DNA of 64,000 nucleotides from Neobacillus mesonae (lineage in GTDB: Bacteria > Bacillota > Bacilli > Bacillales > Cytobacillaceae): positions 3,962,973-4,026,972 of the forward strand of contig NZ_KV440949.1 in assembly GCF_001636315.1 (NCBI RefSeq). Direction: 5' to 3'. The stretch's first letter is position 1. Every line of letters starts with the position of its first letter. The notes under the pieces were generated by a model. The model had not been told where the DNA came from. It saw only the letters and a program-made list of their open reading frames with translations, and made no database searches. Below are positions 34,071 to 41,894 of this stretch, piece by piece. Position numbers and translations under genes: made by a program.

Positions 34071-34804
34071 TTTTTTCACTAATTTTCGTTCTCATTCCCG
34101 TTGTATTATCGAAAACCTTAAATCTCGGGCTGGAAAAAGATACGATGATTGCAGTCATTCGCTCCATCATCCAATTGTTTATTGTTGGTTATATTCTTAA
34201 ATTTGTGTTCGATGCCGAAAGCATTATTTATATTTTGTTAATGGTTGCAGTTATGATTATTGCTGCAACTTTGAATGCCCGAAAAAAAGGAGCAGCGATT
34301 AAAGGGATTACTTGGAAAATTGCCGTTACGTTAATTTTTATCGAAGTTTTAACTCAAAGCATTCTACTGGGATTTAACATTACTCCCCATACTGCCCAAT
34401 ATATCATTCCAATCAGCGGAATGATGGTTGGTAATGGTATGGTGCTTGCCATCCTGTTTCTTAATCGGTTTATTGCGGAGACCGAGTCCCATCAGGACCA
34501 GGCAGAACTGATACTTTCTCTTGGAGGAACACCTAAACAGGCCGTACACACCCAGTTGATGACCTCAATCAAAGCAAGTATGATTCCGACAATTGAGAGT
34601 CAAAAAACGATTGGACTGGTTCAGCTCCCAGGGATGATGAGCGGCCAAATTATTGCCGGTGCGAGCCCTGTTCAAGCGGTACAATTTCAGCTTTTGGTGC
34701 TGTTTCTGCTTTTAACGACAGCATCTATCACGAGTATAATGCTTGGGTTCCTATCTTACCCAACACTATTTAACAAACGGATGCAGTTAGAGAGAAGTAA
34801 ATAA
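34052..34804 (+). CDS. UPF0014 family ABC permease, FetB/YbbM-like
   Basis: A 250-residue membrane protein with about seven hydrophobic segments and the family-typical central motif GNGMVLAILFLNRF followed by a soluble coupling segment with ALSLGGTPKQA-like sequence (LSLGGTPKQAV). C-terminal LPGMMSGQIIAGASPVQAV is strongly family-specific. Its start overlaps the ATPase gene by 19 nt with GGGGG upstream, so translation is coupled. Together they form a two-gene exporter, inferred to move iron or a related metal. Confidence 0.88.
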   Translation: MGIIALIFSLIFVLIPVVLSKTLNLGLEKDTMIAVIRSIIQLFIVGYILKFVFDAESIIYILLMVAVMIIAATLNARKKGAAIKGITWKIAVTLIFIEVLTQSILLGFNITPHTAQYIIPISGMMVGNGMVLAILFLNRFIAETESHQDQAELILSLGGTPKQAVHTQLMTSIKASMIPTIESQKTIGLVQLPGMMSGQIIAGASPVQAVQFQLLVLFLLLTTASITSIMLGFLSYPTLFNKRMQLERSK

Positions 34805-34817
34805 AGAACAACAATCA

Positions 34818-34842
34818 AAAAGGAGCTAATGGCTCCTTTTTT
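34818..34842. terminator. Bidirectional terminator between fetAB-like pair and amino acid permease
   Basis: AAAAGGAGC pairs with GCTCCTTTT around a short TAATG loop, with A/T runs on both sides. It overlaps the stop codon of the minus-strand permease gene. Confidence 0.9.
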
Positions 34843-36196
34843 AAGGATTAGATTCATTTTTTCTCCTGATATAATACAAAATAAATAATAGAACAAACCA
34901 TACAGGTGTTAAAAGTAATGCTGTCCGGGTTTCTTCAGCAATTGCCATGATGGTTAAAATAAATCCAAAAAACGCCAAGACGAGATAGTTGATAAACGGT
35001 GCGAATGGTGCTTTAAAGATTGATTTCTTTCGTAAATCCGGACGCTTTTTAAGGTAGCGGCTATGTGAGATTAAGATGATGCTCCAAACCCAAATAAAGC
35101 AAATCGCACTAATGGTTGTTACAATGCCAAACGCTTGGCCGGGAATCAGTTTGCTCAAAAGGGCGCCAAGTGAGAGAACGACCGCAGATAAAAGCAAGGC
35201 GTTACTTGGAACACGATTTTTGTTTAATTTTCCGAGCCTGGCAGGTGCTTCATGATGCTGGCTTAGATTATAAAGAATTCTGCTTGTTGAAAACAGACCG
35301 CTGTTGCAGGCCGAGGCGGCTGAAGTTAACACAACAAAATTAATAATTCCCGCCGCAACTGGAATTGCAACTAAACTGAAAGTAGTGACAAATGGGCTGC
35401 TGGAAGCATTCAATTGATTCCACGGGTTAATACTTAAGATGATCAAAAGGGCTCCAACATAGAAAAATAAAATCCTCAATGGAATCTTATTAATGGCAGA
35501 TGGAATATTTTTTTCGGGATTGGCTGTTTCTGCTGCTGATACACCGACAAGCTCAACCCCTACAAAGGCAAATACGACCATTTGGAAAGAGAGTAAGAAA
35601 CCCGTAATGCCGTTTGGAAACAATCCGCCGTTCAGCCATAGATTTTTTACCGAAACCGTTCCTGTATGTGTTTTAAAACCGATTATCAATAGCACAATCC
35701 CGACAATGATTAATGCGAGAATCGTAATTACTTTTATTAAAGCAAACCAAAATTCTAATTCACCGAATAGTTTTACCGTTAGAAGGTTTAGTCCCAATAA
35801 TAGAATTAAACAAACGATGGCTGGAATCCATTGTGGAATATTGAACCAATATTGCACATAGACGCCAACCGCAATAATATCGGCCATCGCTGTCATGATC
35901 CAGCAAAACCAATAGGTCCAGCCGGTGACATATGCTGCCCATGGACCGATATAATCAACGGCAAAGTCTGTAAAGGATTGGTATCCGGCATTTGATAGCA
36001 GCATTTCTCCCAATGCCCTCATGACAAAAAATAAGGCAGTCCCTACCACTAGGTAGGCGAGGATGATGGACGGACCGGCTAATTGAATGGCTTTGCCGGC
36101 ACCAAGAAATAAACCTGTTCCGATCGTTCCACCTATCGCAATAAGCTGGACGTGTCGATTCTTAAGATCTCTTTTTAATTCTTGCTGTTGTGCCAC
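34841..36196 (-). CDS. Amino acid permease (APC family, CycA/YtnA-like), probable glycine transporter
   Basis: A 451-residue APC-family symporter with 12 predicted membrane segments. The N-terminus LKNRHVQLIAIGGTIGTGLF is the amino-acid/polyamine signature; FVGVELVGVSAAET is the consensus of helix 6. The closest style is CycA (D-serine, D-alanine, glycine). The GTG start at 36196 has GGGGG eight bases upstream; the frame runs on to 36457 without support, through the riboswitch. A glycine riboswitch plus terminator in its leader makes glycine, or a glycine-related amino acid, the likely substrate. Confidence 0.88.
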   Translation of the reverse strand: MAQQQELKRDLKNRHVQLIAIGGTIGTGLFLGAGKAIQLAGPSIILAYLVVGTALFFVMRALGEMLLSNAGYQSFTDFAVDYIGPWAAYVTGWTYWFCWIMTAMADIIAVGVYVQYWFNIPQWIPAIVCLILLLGLNLLTVKLFGELEFWFALIKVITILALIIVGIVLLIIGFKTHTGTVSVKNLWLNGGLFPNGITGFLLSFQMVVFAFVGVELVGVSAAETANPEKNIPSAINKIPLRILFFYVGALLIILSINPWNQLNASSSPFVTTFSLVAIPVAAGIINFVVLTSAASACNSGLFSTSRILYNLSQHHEAPARLGKLNKNRVPSNALLLSAVVLSLGALLSKLIPGQAFGIVTTISAICFIWVWSIILISHSRYLKKRPDLRKKSIFKAPFAPFINYLVLAFFGFILTIMAIAEETRTALLLTPVWFVLLFILYYIRRKNESNP

Positions 36197-36228
36197 GTGA
36201 AATTCCCCCAGATGATAGTCTTTGTACG

Positions 36229-36260
36229 CAAAAAAAGAGATTGGATTTCTCCAATCTCTT
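36229..36260 (-). terminator. Riboswitch expression-platform terminator
   Basis: AAGAGATTGGA (36235-36245) pairs perfectly with TCCAATCTCTT (36250-36260); read on the minus strand it ends in a run of seven T. It lies between the glycine aptamer and the permease start, so it is a conditional terminator. Its AATCTC segment repeats the AATCTC of the aptamer (36320-36325 region), offering alternative pairing. Confidence 0.8.
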
Positions 36261-36295
36261 AAAAATAAAAATGACAAATAGAAAAGTAGGTGTTG

Positions 36296-36376
36296 ATACT
36301 TTTCTGTCCTTTTGCCTGAGATTGTGAACCCTTCGGCGCCGCAATTGTAGTTGCGGTCTCTCCAGAAACTGCTCCT
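36296..36376 (-). promoter_or_regulatory. Glycine riboswitch (single aptamer)
   Basis: Read on the minus strand, the conserved aptamer parts appear in order: GGAGAGACCGC (36363 down), GGCGCCGAAGGG (about 36342-36331) and CAGGCAAAAGGACAG (36319-36304). Only one aptamer is seen, so this is a singlet type. It precedes a terminator and an APC amino acid permease. Whether glycine turns the gene on or off cannot be read directly. Confidence 0.88.
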
Positions 36377-36601
36377 GTTATAGTGTGACCCATAACATTC
36401 ATCGCTTGAGATATTATTAATTTTGTCGAAATATGTCTTATATAAAAATAGTAACATATTCTATAGAATTGGTAAATAACCTGAAAAGGGCCTCTAAGGA
36501 CAAGGTAGAGTGATGAATGACCCCTTCAGACTTCAAGTAATGTGATAAGAACAAAGAATAGGGAGCACAGGGTTTCTTTTGCTTTTTGCTAGTTTTTTCC
36601 G

Positions 36602-36631
36602 TTGGACGAAATAAATAGAAAAGAGTATAGT
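36602..36631 (+). promoter_or_regulatory. Candidate promoter of the YcgR/YcgQ-like pair
   Basis: TTGGAC (36602-36607), 18-bp spacer and TATAGT (36626-36631). Transcription would begin near 36638, about 55 nt before the ATG. No Zur or Fur box was recognised in this region. Confidence 0.45.
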
Positions 36632-36693
36632 AGACTCCATGAATTTGGTGAAATGAGAGAAAATTATTTTTTTACCTCACAGGAGTGACATCC

Positions 36694-37569
36694 ATGGATA
36701 GATTATTACAATTAAATACGATATTTATCAGCATTGTGATAGAAGCTATCCCTTTTATAATAATTGGAGCTTTTGTCTCTGCACTGATTGAAGTATTTGT
36801 ATCTGAAAATACGATTATTCGAATGATGCCTAAAAATAGGTTTTTGTCTGTTATAACAGCTAGTTTAATAGGTGTATTGTTTCCAGGCTGTGAATGCGGG
36901 ATTGTTCCGATAGCTGCACGTTTGATAAAAAAAGGTGTAGCTCCATATGCAGCGATTTCCTTTATGCTCGCAGCACCTATAATTAATCCAATTGTTCTAT
37001 TTGCGACCTATGTCGCTTTTGGTGACAGCTGGACAATGGTTTGGCAGCGAGCAGGATTGGCTTTGGTTGTTTCTATTTTAGTCGGCTTTGTATTATCTTT
37101 TGTTATCAAAGAAAACCCGTTGAAAGAGAATGGTGATGTGCACGTACACGATCACTCTAATCAAAACACCAAACAAAAATTAATAAGTGTTGTAACTCAT
37201 ACGATTGATGAGTTTCTAAGTGTCGGAAAGTTTCTTGTCATGGGTGGATTGATTGCCTCCGCTATGCAGGTGTATGTACCTACGAAAATTTTGCTTACCT
37301 TGGGTCATACAAAGGTAACGGCGACTCTAGTTATGATGGCCTTAGCATTTATTTTATCGATTTGTTCCGAAGCAGATGCTTTTGTTGCTTCATCATTTAG
37401 GAATAGTTTCGCTAATTATCAAAGCTCAATTGTTGCTTTCCTAGTTTTCGGGGCTATGGTAGATATTAAGAATGTTTTGATGATGACTGGATATTTCAAT
37501 AAACGACTAATTGTTATCTTAGTTTCTTTAATTACAGTATTTGTATTTATTGGCTCACTTCTTTTTTAA
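36694..37569 (+). CDS. UPF0718 family permease (YcgR-like)
   Basis: A 291-residue membrane protein with about eight hydrophobic segments. It has the family's PGCECGIVPIAARL motif (two cysteines in helix 2-3) and a second conserved SICSEADAFVASSF segment. A cytoplasmic loop near residue 150 is His-rich (HVHDHSNQ). ATG 36694 has AGGAG eight bases upstream. It is paired with the TIGR03943 protein 13 nt downstream, as ycgR-ycgQ in B. subtilis. The cysteines and histidines suggest transport or handling of a soft metal such as zinc; this is inference. Confidence 0.82.
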   Translation: MDRLLQLNTIFISIVIEAIPFIIIGAFVSALIEVFVSENTIIRMMPKNRFLSVITASLIGVLFPGCECGIVPIAARLIKKGVAPYAAISFMLAAPIINPIVLFATYVAFGDSWTMVWQRAGLALVVSILVGFVLSFVIKENPLKENGDVHVHDHSNQNTKQKLISVVTHTIDEFLSVGKFLVMGGLIASAMQVYVPTKILLTLGHTKVTATLVMMALAFILSICSEADAFVASSFRNSFANYQSSIVAFLVFGAMVDIKNVLMMTGYFNKRLIVILVSLITVFVFIGSLLF

Positions 37570-37582
37570 GGGATGGTTGATC

Positions 37583-38476
37583 ATGTATAGAGTTGTTATT
37601 TTACTACTTTTTACTAATCTTTTTTTTATGTTGCACTCTACTGGAAACATAGCAAAATACATTAATTTAAAATATTCTTTCCTATCGTACAGCATGATCT
37701 ATGTCCTTTTGTTTTTAACGATTGCTGAAGGGATAAGATGGTATTTTTCCGATAAAAAGAAAGAAAAGGAGAATGAATGTTTCGATTGCAGGCACGGTCA
37801 TGACCATGTTCACGAACACCATCATCATCACGACAAAAAAACACGATCGAAGGGAAAGAAAATAAAAAAATTCTTAGCTTACACGTTTGTATTAATCCCT
37901 GCCGTTTCAGGTGTTGTTTTACCTGTGGCGACGCTTAATTCAAAACTAGTGGATGCGAAAGGATTTTCATTTCCAGCGTTAGAGGATTCAACCGACAAAT
38001 ATGGAATGCATCAGGTCCTAAATCCTGATATGAGCCAATTTATGGGGAAGGATGCCTTCTTGGATTTAGTTAGCAAAGAATCGGAATCTTACGTAGGGAA
38101 AGACGATTTAACATTAAGGGATGAAGATTATTTAGTGGGGCTCGAAGTTCTTTATAATTATATGGGTAAGTTTGCGGGGAAAACGCTAACCATGAAAGGT
38201 TTCACTTATAATGGCCCTTATTTAGAACGCAACCAGATATTTTTACTGCGTTTTGGAATTATTCACTGTGTGGCAGACTCAGGGGCTTTTGGAATGATGC
38301 TGGAGTTTCCTAATGACATCCATATTCCAAATGACCAGTGGTATGAAGTAACGGGAAAAGTGGATACGGTATACTATCCTCCAATGAAGGCGAAAATTCC
38401 TGTTATTAAAGTAACAAGCTATAAGACGATAGCTAAGCCAAAAGATCCATATGTGTATCGAAATAGTTTAAATTAA
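37583..38476 (+). CDS. TIGR03943 family membrane protein (YcgQ-like), His-rich
   Basis: A 297-residue protein with two N-terminal membrane segments (about 5-22 and 30-52), an extremely His-rich loop (CRHGHDHVHEHHHHHDKK at about 70-88), a third membrane segment (about 98-120) and a soluble C-terminal domain (about 125-297) with OB-like strands. Its family always accompanies UPF0718 permeases. The His cluster, preceded by CFDC, is a clear potential metal-binding site. AAGGGA lies nine bases before ATG 37583. The C-terminal domain probably sits outside the cell and could accept or chaperone the permease's substrate. Confidence 0.8.
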   Translation: MYRVVILLLFTNLFFMLHSTGNIAKYINLKYSFLSYSMIYVLLFLTIAEGIRWYFSDKKKEKENECFDCRHGHDHVHEHHHHHDKKTRSKGKKIKKFLAYTFVLIPAVSGVVLPVATLNSKLVDAKGFSFPALEDSTDKYGMHQVLNPDMSQFMGKDAFLDLVSKESESYVGKDDLTLRDEDYLVGLEVLYNYMGKFAGKTLTMKGFTYNGPYLERNQIFLLRFGIIHCVADSGAFGMMLEFPNDIHIPNDQWYEVTGKVDTVYYPPMKAKIPVIKVTSYKTIAKPKDPYVYRNSLN

Positions 38477-38480
38477 AAAA

Positions 38481-38535
38481 TACAGGGACAGTTTTAAGCT
38501 TCCTCAAAGGAGCTCATGAACTGTCCCTTCTTTAT
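38481..38535. repeat. Dispersed palindrome, GGGACAGTT family, copy 5
   Basis: GGGACAGTT (38485-38493) pairs with AACTGTCCC (38519-38527), with inner AAGCTTCC/AGGAGCT pairing. It is followed by TTCTTTATTTTAT and begins a few bases after the ycgQ-like stop, so it probably terminates that operon. The remaining 260 bp to 38796 hold no supported gene. Confidence 0.85.
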
Positions 38536-38796
38536 TTTATAAATGAATGGGTCCTTCTGGTGCAAATAGCGGCGCCATTTCTTTACATCTTGGAATACTC
38601 CTTCAATTCGCTGTACAAGTTCTCTAATTATCACTTTTGGTCTGCCTTTTTTTAATTTATTTACACTTTACCGCGTCAATATAATGTATCAAGGATATAA
38701 AAATTTATCAATAGATACTCTATTATGATTTTTTAGAAAAGGTAATATAATAAAATATATTGGTAGAATCATATTAACTTTTTTGGAGGGAATCCT

Positions 38797-39966
38797 GTGG
38801 ATCAATTGTATCGTTACTTGGATGATGTTTATGAGGAAATGGTTCAGATTAGACGTCATTTTCATCAGTATCCTGAATTATCTTTTGAAGAGGTTGAAAC
38901 GCCGAAACTCATTGCTGAATTTCACGAAAAATTAGGCCATGATGTCCGCACAGGAGTGGGAGGCCGCGGTGTTGTTGCGACATTAAAAGGAGCAAAGCCT
39001 GGACCAACCGTTGCCTTAAGAGCTGACTTTGATGCACTGCCGATCCAAGAGGAAAATGATTTTTCATATAAATCAATGGTTGATGGAGTGATGCATGCCT
39101 GCGGACACGATGGACATACTGCAGCATTACTAGGTCTTGCAAAAGCCCTTAATCGGATGAAAGATGAGATGGATGGAAATATCGTCTTTATTCATCAGCA
39201 TGCGGAAGAAATACCCCCAGGAGGTGCAATTGCTATGATTGAGGATGGCTGCCTTGACGGGGTAGATGTTATTTTTGGTACACACTTATGGGCTACATGT
39301 CCGCTCGGGGAAATTGGCTTTCGGGCAGGAGCATTTATGGCTGCACCTGACCGTTTTGATATTAAAATTCAGGGTTACGGCGGACATGGTTCCCAGCCAG
39401 AATTAACAAAGGATAGTATTGCCATCGCCGGCCAGCTAATTGTGAATATGCAGCAAATTGTCAGCAGAAGAGTAAGTGCACTCGATTCTGCAGTAGTATC
39501 TATTTGTTCAATCGAGGCAAAAAATCCTTATAACATTATTGCAGATTCTGTAAACTTAATAGGTACTGTTAGAACCTTCAAAGAAGAAATTCGAGATCAA
39601 ATCGAAAAGGAAATCGAGCGGGTTGTAAAGGGAACATGTATGGCTGCTGATGCCGACTATATCTATCAATATACAAGAGGATATCCGGCAACGGTGAATC
39701 ATAAAGAAGAAACCGAATTTATCGCTGAGATTGCCAAATTAGCTCCGACTGTTACGTCCATAAAGGAATATGAGCCGCAAATGGGCGGCGAAGATTTTGC
39801 CTACTACCTGCAGCATGTAAAAGGGGCATTCTTTTTTACGGGTGCAGGAATCCCCGGCCGCGAGAGCTATCCGCATCACCATCCAAAATTTGATATTGAT
39901 GAAAGAGCATTATTAACAGCTGCACAGGTGCTTGGAATAGCGGCATTGTCATACATGAAGAATTAG
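38797..39966 (+). CDS. M20 family amidohydrolase/aminoacylase (copy 2)
   Basis: A 389-residue close paralogue of the protein at 27720: long identical runs include QYPEL, GRGVVATL, ALRADFDALPIQEE, VMHACGHD and GAIAMIEDGCLDGVDVIFG. Metal ligands are conserved (HACGHDGHTA, HQHAEEIPPGG, YPHHHPKF). The GTG start has TTGGAGGG five bases upstream. No regulator or transporter is adjacent, so this may be the derived copy, with a shifted acyl substrate or different timing. Confidence 0.9.
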   Translation: MDQLYRYLDDVYEEMVQIRRHFHQYPELSFEEVETPKLIAEFHEKLGHDVRTGVGGRGVVATLKGAKPGPTVALRADFDALPIQEENDFSYKSMVDGVMHACGHDGHTAALLGLAKALNRMKDEMDGNIVFIHQHAEEIPPGGAIAMIEDGCLDGVDVIFGTHLWATCPLGEIGFRAGAFMAAPDRFDIKIQGYGGHGSQPELTKDSIAIAGQLIVNMQQIVSRRVSALDSAVVSICSIEAKNPYNIIADSVNLIGTVRTFKEEIRDQIEKEIERVVKGTCMAADADYIYQYTRGYPATVNHKEETEFIAEIAKLAPTVTSIKEYEPQMGGEDFAYYLQHVKGAFFFTGAGIPGRESYPHHHPKFDIDERALLTAAQVLGIAALSYMKN

Positions 39967-39995
39967 CAAGCCTTGCCAAAAAAATGATATTTAAC

Positions 39996-40024
39996 TTGAC
40001 AGAAAGATTCATAAACAGTATTAT
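39996..40024 (+). promoter_or_regulatory. Promoter 1 of the dabB/mpsA operon
   Basis: TTGACA (39996-40001), exactly 17 bp, TATTAT (40019-40024): near-consensus sigma-A promoter. Transcription would start near 40031, about 345 nt upstream of the first gene. Confidence 0.65.
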
Positions 40025-40088
40025 AACTAACATAAATATTTTAATAACTTCTAATAATAGCTTTACTTTAGCATAAAGTTAATGCTGA

Positions 40089-40118
40089 TTGACTAGATGA
40101 AAAAGTAAAAACTATAGT
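40089..40118 (+). promoter_or_regulatory. Promoter 2 of the dabB/mpsA operon
   Basis: TTGACT (40089-40094), 18-bp spacer, TATAGT (40113-40118). Start near 40125, still upstream of the leader hairpin. Confidence 0.55.
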
Positions 40119-40191
40119 AATAGAAGTTACCTTGAAAAATTTTTTTAATAATAAGGTAGACTAATTAAAGAACCAAATTTTGGCTAGTTAA

Positions 40192-40264
40192 TAGTAAACC
40201 GACATTTTTTAGAGAATAGTGGAGCAGTATGTCCATTATTCCTTAAGGAATGTCGGTTTTTTGT
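40192..40264 (+). promoter_or_regulatory. Leader hairpin with T-run: candidate attenuator before dabB
   Basis: AAACCGACATT near 40195 pairs with AATGTCGGTTT ending near 40260. Inside it, GAATAGTGGA pairs with TCCATTATTC, giving a long double-stem hairpin that ends in GGTTTTTTG. It lies downstream of two promoters and about 115 nt before the dabB start, so transcripts must read through it. Upstream leader pieces TTACCTT/AAGGTAG and CCAAATTTTGG could form alternatives. No known riboswitch class was recognised. Confidence 0.55.
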
Positions 40265-40377
40265 TTTTAAAATTGGTGGAAAAGAAAGGAAAGTTCCAAA
40301 ATGAAGCAAATAAAGAAAATCAATATTTACGGAGTTTTGGCAGTTTCCATTCATTCATGTCAATGGGGGGAGAAGTG

Positions 40378-41892
40378 ATGTCTGTTTCCCTGCCAGCCGT
40401 ATTTATGATATTTCTTATACTTTCGTTAATAAGTGCATTATTCATGTTAAATCCAAGAATCCCGCTATCATTCGTTCGTATTCATGTCGGAGTTATTTCG
40501 TTTCCTCCCATTATCGCTCTTATTGGCCTATTTACTAATACTGGAAGTATTAGTTTCGGCCCTTTTCGTTATGATTCCTTATCATGGCTGCTGGCGGCTT
40601 TTGTCCTAACGATTGGATTAATCGTACAGCGCTACTCTGTTCGCTATTTACACGGCGATCATTCTTATCGATCATATTTCACCCTGTTGGCCTTCACGAC
40701 AATTGCAGATGCATTGGCTTGGTTAAGTGATGATCTCCGCCTTTTGTTGGTTTGCTGGGGGGGCACACTTCTTGGACTGACATTGCTTATTAGGATGAAT
40801 AAAAAATGGCAAGTGGCAAGGAATGCTGCTCTTTTATCAGGGAAAATGTTTGCTCTTGGCTGGTTGTTATTATTAGCTGCAATTAGCTGGGTAACACAGC
40901 TTACAGGCCATTGGCAATTGTCCTTCATTCTTACTGAAAAGAGCCTTGCTCATATCGATTCATGGGAGAAGACCTGTATCACCCTTCTCTTAGTGGGGGC
41001 TGTTGTGATTCCGGCGGCACAGTTTCCATTTCAGCGCTGGCTGCTGGATTCTGTCGTTGCTCCAACACCTATTTCGGCTGTTATGCACGCAGGGATTGTC
41101 AATGCTGGCGGAATTTTGTTGACTCGTTTTGCACTGCTTTTTGAAGGTGAAGCAGCACAACTGGTTCTGCTAATTTTATCAAGCATTTCAGTCTTAATCG
41201 GAACCGGCATTATGCTGGTCCAGGTTGATTATAAACGGCAGCTTGTCGGTTCTACGATTGCCCAGATGGGATTCATGCTGATTCAGTGTGCATTAGGTGC
41301 TAATTTGGCGGCAATTATTCACGCTGTTCTTCATGGTCTGTTTAAATCGACTTTATTTTTACAAGCAGGCTCGGCGGTGCAGCATCAAGAACCAGTAGAG
41401 TATGCTTCTGAACGGCCTTCATTCTTCTGGAAGTTCGCTGGAGGGCTGATTGGCCTCGCAGTAGGTGTATCATTCTGGCTTTCCACTCCTGGAGAAGCAT
41501 ATCAATGGGTCAGTGCGCTCATTTTAAGCTGGTCGGTGACATTAGCCTGGACTCAGCTGGTTGCTTTTGGATATGGCCGGATTGGTAGAGTTGCAGGGGT
41601 TATTATGCTTGCTGGAGCGGGAATCGTGTACAGCGTAATTCATAGTGCTTTCAGTAAATTGCTGCATGAAACGGTTCATAGCGGATTCCAGCCATCCTTA
41701 CCGGCTGTTTTGATCCTCTTTATTGTTTTATTATCAGGAAGTGCAATTGGATTTTTAATGACTCGGAAGCGTTTTTCAACAACATTGGCAGTTATTTATT
41801 TATGGCTTGTCCGTCTTAGTGAACCGAAACTAGATTTGGTGGAAAACCATCCAAAATATTTATCACAATTAATATCCCGAGGAGGTAGTTGA
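40378..41892 (+). CDS. dabB: DabB/MpsA: NuoL-like proton/cation-conducting subunit of inorganic carbon transporter
   Basis: A 504-residue membrane protein with about 13-14 helices of the proton-conducting NuoL/MrpA superfamily. Marks include FPFQRWLLDSVVAPTPISAVMHAGIVNAGG and HGLFKSTLF (here as HAVLHGLFKSTLFLQAG), carrying the channel lysine and histidine. Next to a DUF2309 protein this is the DabAB (also called MpsAB) energy-coupled CO2/bicarbonate uptake complex. ATG 40378 has GGGGGGAG upstream; the frame runs to 40219 through the leader hairpin and is not translated there. The stop overlaps or abuts the DabA start. Confidence 0.9.
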   Translation: MSVSLPAVFMIFLILSLISALFMLNPRIPLSFVRIHVGVISFPPIIALIGLFTNTGSISFGPFRYDSLSWLLAAFVLTIGLIVQRYSVRYLHGDHSYRSYFTLLAFTTIADALAWLSDDLRLLLVCWGGTLLGLTLLIRMNKKWQVARNAALLSGKMFALGWLLLLAAISWVTQLTGHWQLSFILTEKSLAHIDSWEKTCITLLLVGAVVIPAAQFPFQRWLLDSVVAPTPISAVMHAGIVNAGGILLTRFALLFEGEAAQLVLLILSSISVLIGTGIMLVQVDYKRQLVGSTIAQMGFMLIQCALGANLAAIIHAVLHGLFKSTLFLQAGSAVQHQEPVEYASERPSFFWKFAGGLIGLAVGVSFWLSTPGEAYQWVSALILSWSVTLAWTQLVAFGYGRIGRVAGVIMLAGAGIVYSVIHSAFSKLLHETVHSGFQPSLPAVLILFIVLLSGSAIGFLMTRKRFSTTLAVIYLWLVRLSEPKLDLVENHPKYLSQLISRGGS

Positions 41893-41894
41893 AA

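Noticed and set aside
36570..36693. A Zur or Fur box for the metal-linked YcgR/YcgQ pair
   Set aside because: Searched by eye for the inverted AAATCGTAAT and GATAATGATTAT-type patterns without a convincing match.
38494..38634. A 46-codon minus-strand frame (GTG start) with WRRYLHQ reminiscent of the M20 N-terminus
   Set aside because: The similarity is limited to a few residues, the frame ends inside the palindromic repeat, and no ribosome binding site is present. It could be a fragment of an M20 gene, but the evidence is too thin.
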